A DNA stretch of 9,031 bases from Desulfocapsa sp. (GTDB lineage Bacteria; Desulfobacterota; Desulfobulbia; Desulfobulbales; Desulfocapsaceae): contig DYDK01000062.1 of assembly GCA_020717935.1 (NCBI GenBank), forward strand, positions 1 through 9,031, written 5' to 3'. Below are positions 5,487 to 9,031 of this stretch, piece by piece. Made by a program: the position numbers and the translations under genes. Each line of letters starts with the position of its first letter. The first letter of the stretch is position 1. The notes below the pieces were generated by a model. It did no database searches, had not been told where the DNA came from, and saw only the letters and a program-made list of their open reading frames with translations.

Positions 5487-6263
5487 TTATCCCCTTTTTC
5501 CCATGGCGGCATCCCGCTGTCCGGACGGTGTATCCTGCTTCCGGACGGCGTATTTCACAAGAATCTGACTGGCCTGGTCGGGGTTGAGATAGAGCCGCAG
5601 GCCGCCGGGACTGGAGATGGTCACCGGTTCCAGTCCCGGTTTATGGAGTTCACTGGTCTGCTCAATGGATTCGAGGGTCAGGTAGCAACCCACTCGAATT
5701 CCATGGGTGAGGAGGTGTTCTTGAATCTTGTTGCCGCCAATGAATTCCTCCACCAGAAAGGGTTCGTTTCGTTTGGCGAAGTAGAACTGAGTTGATTCTT
5801 CGTTCTCGTTTTTCCCCCAGATCCTTGCCGCTTCCCCTTCGGAAAGCCGTGTTCGCTCCTGCCGGTTGATGATCGCCAGATAATCCATATGGGGCAGGGC
5901 CCTGATAAAAGTGACCTCCATATCCTCTTCGATGCCAAGACGCTCCATGGCATGCACACACCCTTTGCCGCAGGAGATGGTCTCGATGTGCCCCTTCTCA
6001 TTCCGGTTCATTTCCACCAGGGGTTTGCGTTCGCCTGAATCAAGGTGGACAACGATCTTGATCCCCAGCCCGGCCGGGACTATCACATCCCCCCGGTTTC
6101 CCCGTACCCGCACCGGATAGTAGTTGATCTCCTGGTCATGGCGGAGAAGATGTCCGCCGACAAAGAGTCCCAGTCGTTGCAGCCAGCGATGGAGAACCGG
6201 ACTTTTTACTCCCATCAGGGTGAGATCGGTATTGACCGGCGCGTCTGTCAGCAATGTATTCAT
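5487..6263 (-). CDS. Protein with three tandem FeoA-like (SH3-fold) domains
   Basis: A 258-residue cytoplasmic protein. Three FeoA-like units can be seen. The first is about 12-75 (LxLMG, then RLGLFVGGHLL, ending GIKIVVHL). The second is about 92-150 (MERLGIEEDMEV, ending EGEAARIWG). The third is about 168-237 (GGNKIQEHLLTHGIRVG, ending PDQASQILV). FeoA domains are SH3-like modules that bind and regulate the FeoB iron transporter and are homologous to the C-terminal domain of DtxR; ordinary FeoA has about 75 residues. No FeoB is present, so the partner here is more likely the adjacent ATPase (inference). The ATG overlaps the ATPase stop as ATGA, indicating translational coupling. Four cysteines are not needed here: only C98, C102 and C193 are visible. 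The tail carries an imperfect 20-bp duplication (TCCGGACGG repeated at 5519 and 5540). Confidence 0.8.
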   Translation of the reverse strand: MNTLLTDAPVNTDLTLMGVKSPVLHRWLQRLGLFVGGHLLRHDQEINYYPVRVRGNRGDVIVPAGLGIKIVVHLDSGERKPLVEMNRNEKGHIETISCGKGCVHAMERLGIEEDMEVTFIRALPHMDYLAIINRQERTRLSEGEAARIWGKNENEESTQFYFAKRNEPFLVEEFIGGNKIQEHLLTHGIRVGCYLTLESIEQTSELHKPGLEPVTISSPGGLRLYLNPDQASQILVKYAVRKQDTPSGQRDAAMGKRG

Positions 6264-8383
6264 GGCAACTCTCGTAAAGTTGGTTCCGGGATCTTCAACT
6301 CCGGTGTCTTTTTCCCCCGTAAGCCGGCGTAGCCGAGGATGCCCACCGTGGACAGATTGTGGAGCAGGGCGGACGCCACCGGTTGAATGAGACCAAAACT
6401 TGCCAAAAGCAGGAAGGTCGAATTCAGGCCCACGGCGGCGACGAAGGAGTGTTTGATGGTCTGTTGACCGCGCAGGGCGATAATGCGCCCGGCCAGCAGA
6501 CAGCGCAGATCGTCGCGCAAAAGGATGACCTGCGCCGATTCCTTGGCCAGATCGGCCCCGCCGGGAAGGCAGATGCCCACATCCGCCGAGACCAGCGCCG
6601 GGGCGTCATTGACACCGTCACCGATAAAACCCACCCGGCGGCCTTGTTGCTGTAACTCTTTCACAATGCGAGCCTTGTCCTCGGGCTTGAGTTCCCAATG
6701 GACTTCATCCACCATCGGCAACTGGGCGGCAAGGGCCTTGGCGGTCAGCTCCGCGTCGCCGGTGAGGATGGCGATTTTTGTAATGCCGGTCAGTTTTAAT
6801 TCCCGGATCACCGCGGACGCCTCCGGTCGCAGTTCATCGCGCAGGCCGATGATTCCGGCCAGCCGTTCTTCACACGCCACATAAAGAATGCTTTTGCCGT
6901 CCCGTTGCAGGGCGGCGACCTCGCCTGCGACCATGGAACAGTCTATCCGTTCGTCTTCTTCGATAAAGTGACGGCTACCCACCAGGACGTTCTTGCCGTC
7001 GATATAGGCAGATACGCCGTGGGCGACGATGAAGTCCACCTGACTGGTCGGCGGCAGGGTCAGGTTCCGCTCCCTTGCCGCAGCCAGCACGGCGGCGGCC
7101 ACTGGATGGGAATAGTGCTCTTCGGCCCCCGCCGCCAGACAGAGCAGATCATTATCGGTGAAAGGGGAAAAGCCGTGGATGTCGGTGACCATTAACCGGC
7201 CCTTGGTGAGTGTTCCGGTCTTGTCGAAGACCAGGGTGTCGATGCGGGAGAGGCTGTCCATGGCTTGGGAGCCTTTCAGCAGCACTCCCTGTTTGGCGGC
7301 GGTATACATGGCGACCCGCACCGTTACCGGGTTGGCCAGCATGATGGCGCAGGAATAGTCAACTGTCAGCACGGCGGCGGCCTTGGTCAGATCCCGGGTC
7401 ACGGCCAACAGGCCCAGGCCCAGGCCGAAGGTCACCGGCACAAGTTTGTCTGCCAGCTCATCGCTCTGCTTCTGGGATTCCGACTGATAGCGCAGGGAGT
7501 TTTCCAGGAAGGTGGAGATGCGGGCCATGGCGGTGTCGGTGCCCACCCGGCTGGCAGAGAAGATGATCCGGCCATCCTCCACCACGGAGCCGGAGAGCAC
7601 CTCCATGCCCGGCATCACATGCACCGGCACCGACTCACCGGTGATGGAGGCGGTGTTCACCGAGGCCTCGCCGGAGATCACAACCCCGTCCAGGGGAATC
7701 AGCTCACCGGGGCCGCAAATGACATGGTCTCCGATGTGGGCTTCCCCGATGGGAAGTGCCAACTCCTGGCCGTCCACTTCGATCCAGATTGTCTCTACTT
7801 GGGGTTTGAGCAGACTCTTGAGCAGGCCGGTGGTCCGGTTTTCGCTCAACTCTTCCAGGTATTCGCCCAGGGAGAGGAGGAAGACGATGGAGGCGGCGGT
7901 GAAATAATCGCGGCGGGCCAAGGAGAATAGAACCGCCGAGGCGTCCAGCACCTCAACCTTTATCCCCCGGTTCCACAGGGTGGAGATGCCTTCGGCAATC
8001 ACCGGAATGGCCAGGAGAAAAGCAAGTGGAGCCCGGAAAATTGGCGGATACAGGAGCAGGGAAAGGGTCAACCCGCCGCGGAAGATCAGGGACAACTCCG
8101 AGTGCAGATTTTTGATTTTGCCTGGACCGTTGCTCGGTTTACCCTGCATGGCAATGAGGCGGCTGATTATCAGATCTCTGGTGCCATTGCGGCCGTCGTA
8201 ATGGACAACCACCGAACCGGCCAGGGTATTGACCCGCACCACTTGGACCCCGTCAATGGATTCCAGCCGGGCCTCGACATAATCGGGGTCGAGATCACGG
8301 TTCTTGAGGATGCGGCACTGCAAGCGAATTCTCTGATCCAGCTCATGCGCAACGACGACGGGTGACTGAAGAAAGAGGTTCAT
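6260..8383 (-). CDS. FezB-like P1B-type metal ATPase with DYSCA motif and N-terminal HMA_2-type domain
   Basis: A 707-residue P-type ATPase. Residues about 8-80 are an HMA_2-type domain with R18-x-R20 and no CxxC. Membrane helices lie at about 101-118, 119-138, 145-156 and 160-176. The actuator domain has a normal TGES (248-251). The metal-site helix carries D342-Y-S-C-A346 in place of CPC. Phosphorylation is at D387 (DKTGTLT), the HP pair is 426-427, TGD 541-543 and GDGVNDAP 588-595, and the C-terminal helices end near 685. D(Y/F)SCA helices are what I recall from the ferrosome-linked ATPases of Firmicutes, so this is perhaps the better FezB candidate of the two, but I cannot confirm that here. 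The tail lacks the Cys cluster of the other ATPase. Upstream, 73 bp separates it from the DtxR-like gene; downstream it is fused by ATGA overlap to the FeoA-like gene. The ribosome site is weak (GGAAG). Confidence 0.9.
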   Translation of the reverse strand: MNLFLQSPVVVAHELDQRIRLQCRILKNRDLDPDYVEARLESIDGVQVVRVNTLAGSVVVHYDGRNGTRDLIISRLIAMQGKPSNGPGKIKNLHSELSLIFRGGLTLSLLLYPPIFRAPLAFLLAIPVIAEGISTLWNRGIKVEVLDASAVLFSLARRDYFTAASIVFLLSLGEYLEELSENRTTGLLKSLLKPQVETIWIEVDGQELALPIGEAHIGDHVICGPGELIPLDGVVISGEASVNTASITGESVPVHVMPGMEVLSGSVVEDGRIIFSASRVGTDTAMARISTFLENSLRYQSESQKQSDELADKLVPVTFGLGLGLLAVTRDLTKAAAVLTVDYSCAIMLANPVTVRVAMYTAAKQGVLLKGSQAMDSLSRIDTLVFDKTGTLTKGRLMVTDIHGFSPFTDNDLLCLAAGAEEHYSHPVAAAVLAAARERNLTLPPTSQVDFIVAHGVSAYIDGKNVLVGSRHFIEEDERIDCSMVAGEVAALQRDGKSILYVACEERLAGIIGLRDELRPEASAVIRELKLTGITKIAILTGDAELTAKALAAQLPMVDEVHWELKPEDKARIVKELQQQGRRVGFIGDGVNDAPALVSADVGICLPGGADLAKESAQVILLRDDLRCLLAGRIIALRGQQTIKHSFVAAVGLNSTFLLLASFGLIQPVASALLHNLSTVGILGYAGLRGKKTPELKIPEPTLRELP

Positions 8384-8424
8384 GGTGCAAGGTCTTCCAT
8401 CAGGGACCAGAACCAGCCCCGGTT

Positions 8425-8452
8425 AATGTAAGAAAAGATATCCATCTGTAAA
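8425..8452 (-). promoter_or_regulatory. Possible promoter between the DtxR-like and ATPase genes
   Basis: On the minus strand TTTACA (8447-8452) and TACATT (8425-8430) are 16 bp apart in the 73-bp gap. Both hexamers are imperfect. If used, the ATPase and FeoA-like genes could be transcribed apart from the regulator. Confidence 0.25.
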
Positions 8453-8456
8453 TTTA

Positions 8457-8909
8457 TCATTTGTCTTGTGGACCCAGATAGTCTTGAAAGCAGTCCTTTT
8501 TTGCGCATCCCCTGTTCCAGGGCACCTTTCTCAAGTAATGGGTGTAGTTGACCATCCGCTCAATGATGTTGGGTGAAACCGCATGTTCCATCCGGCAGGC
8601 GCCTTCATCGGCGGTTTGATGATCTACGCCCAGGACTTCAATAAAAAAATCCCGCAGGGTCTCATGACGATAAAGCACATCCCTGGCAAGGATTGTTCCC
8701 TGTTCGGTCAGGGTGATCGCTTCATAGCGGGTGTAATTGACCAGTCCTTTTTCAGAGAGTAGCCGTAAGGCCTCGGTGACTGAGGGGCCACTGACTCCAA
8801 GCCGCTCCATGATCTCTTTAGATCTGGCCTCACCGTGGGCCTGGCTGCTCAGATAGATAGCCTCAAGATAATCTTCCAGGCTGGCGCTTAATTTTTTTGG
8901 ATTTTTCAT
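8457..8909 (-). CDS. DtxR/MntR-family metal-dependent transcriptional regulator, short form without SH3 domain
   Basis: A 150-residue DNA-binding repressor. Residues 1-65 are the winged helix-turn-helix (KEIMERLGVSGPSVTEALRL as the helix pair, then the wing to LT at 68). Residues 70-130 are the metal-binding dimerisation domain. By alignment from memory, D13 and E16 match D8 and E11 of Bacillus MntR; H82 matches H77; E108 and H109 match E102 and H103. C105 takes the position of MntR E99 and of the DtxR site-2 cysteine C102. The site is therefore a hybrid between Mn-type and Fe-type regulators. The tail has C135 and C140 (GCAKKDC). The C-terminal SH3 domain of long DtxR proteins is absent. It is the first gene of the right block and probably senses iron to control the locus (inference). 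The start is the ATG at 8909 with no clear ribosome site; a partial palindrome GTTGAAATGTTTTAAC lies at 8913-8928. Confidence 0.9.
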   Translation of the reverse strand: MKNPKKLSASLEDYLEAIYLSSQAHGEARSKEIMERLGVSGPSVTEALRLLSEKGLVNYTRYEAITLTEQGTILARDVLYRHETLRDFFIEVLGVDHQTADEGACRMEHAVSPNIIERMVNYTHYLRKVPWNRGCAKKDCFQDYLGPQDK

Positions 8910-8912
8910 GGT

Positions 8913-8928
8913 GTTGAAATGTTTTAAC
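8913..8928. promoter_or_regulatory. Partial palindrome just upstream of the DtxR-like start
   Basis: GTTGAAAT / GTTTTAAC pair at 6 of 8 positions. It sits 4-19 nt before the regulator's ATG, where an autoregulatory site could lie. The remaining upstream sequence to 9031 shows no clear promoter and no further gene. Confidence 0.25.
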
Positions 8929-9031
8929 TGAAGTTTCCTGAAAAAGCTCTACGCCGCCATCTTCAGCAACATGGTTATGATAGAATTTACCATGGATTTG
9001 CGTGGAGCAGGGCATAACCCAGAAAAATTAT

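Noticed and set aside
4856..5512. 218-codon minus-strand open frame across the divergent region and the small plus-strand genes
   Set aside because: It covers a region with a clear plus-strand promoter, two good plus-strand ribosome sites and two paralogous proteins. Its own translation shows no domain.
7265..7930. 221-codon plus-strand open frame
   Set aside because: It is antisense to the DYSCA ATPase with the same His/Gly-rich shadow composition and no recognisable domain.
120..8909. Magnetosome gene cluster
   Set aside because: Apart from the MamC-like protein there is no MamA, MamB/M, MamE, MamK or Mad-type gene in the window, so magnetite formation is not supported.

Overview
The window is a compact iron-handling locus that closely resembles the ferrosome (fez) clusters known from anaerobes such as Desulfovibrio magneticus and Clostridioides difficile. 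In those organisms a P1B-type ATPase, HMA_2-type proteins and small hydrophobic proteins build a membrane-bound iron store. The host is probably an anaerobic Gram-negative bacterium, plausibly a Desulfobacterota member. That rests on the moderately high GC, the AAGGAG-type ribosome sites, the gene content, and an AT-rich intergenic repeat of a style I associate with that group. The taxonomic call is an inference, not something the sequence proves.

Layout. The right-hand block (5487-8909, minus strand) reads, in transcription order: a short DtxR/MntR-family metalloregulator, a P1B-type ATPase with a DYSCA transmembrane motif, and a protein with three tandem FeoA-like domains whose start overlaps the ATPase stop (ATGA). 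In the middle, a plus-strand pair of tiny paralogous membrane proteins (5021-5484) runs into the FeoA-like gene, with only 2 bp between the two stop codons. The left-hand block (120-4778, minus strand) reads: a second P1B-type ATPase with an SCPC motif and Cys clusters at both ends, an intergenic MITE-like element, a stand-alone HMA_2-type protein, and three small proteins. Each of these three pairs a disordered Q/P/Y-rich N-terminus with a short hydrophobic glycine/alanine-rich module. One of them has the layout of the magnetosome protein MamC. A hairpin-plus-T-run terminator closes the block at 66-108.

How the genes may work together (inference). The ATPases would move iron across the membrane of an internal compartment. 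The HMA_2-type domains, all with an R-x-R signature instead of CxxC, would be adaptor or membrane-surface modules. The small glycine-rich membrane proteins would shape or coat the membrane. The triple FeoA-like protein would bind or regulate an ATPase, and the DtxR-like protein would sense iron. The divergent region 4779-5020 carries a sigma-70-like promoter and two near-ideal palindromes, and is the likeliest regulatory hub.

The most notable points are the MamC-like protein inside a ferrosome-type cluster, the altered actuator loop (NGRSE instead of TGES) in one of two ATPases with different metal-site motifs, the three tandem FeoA-like domains beside a regulator lacking its own SH3 domain, the prion-like low-complexity termini on three neighbouring proteins, and an inserted element with terminal inverted repeats and an apparent 9-bp target duplication.
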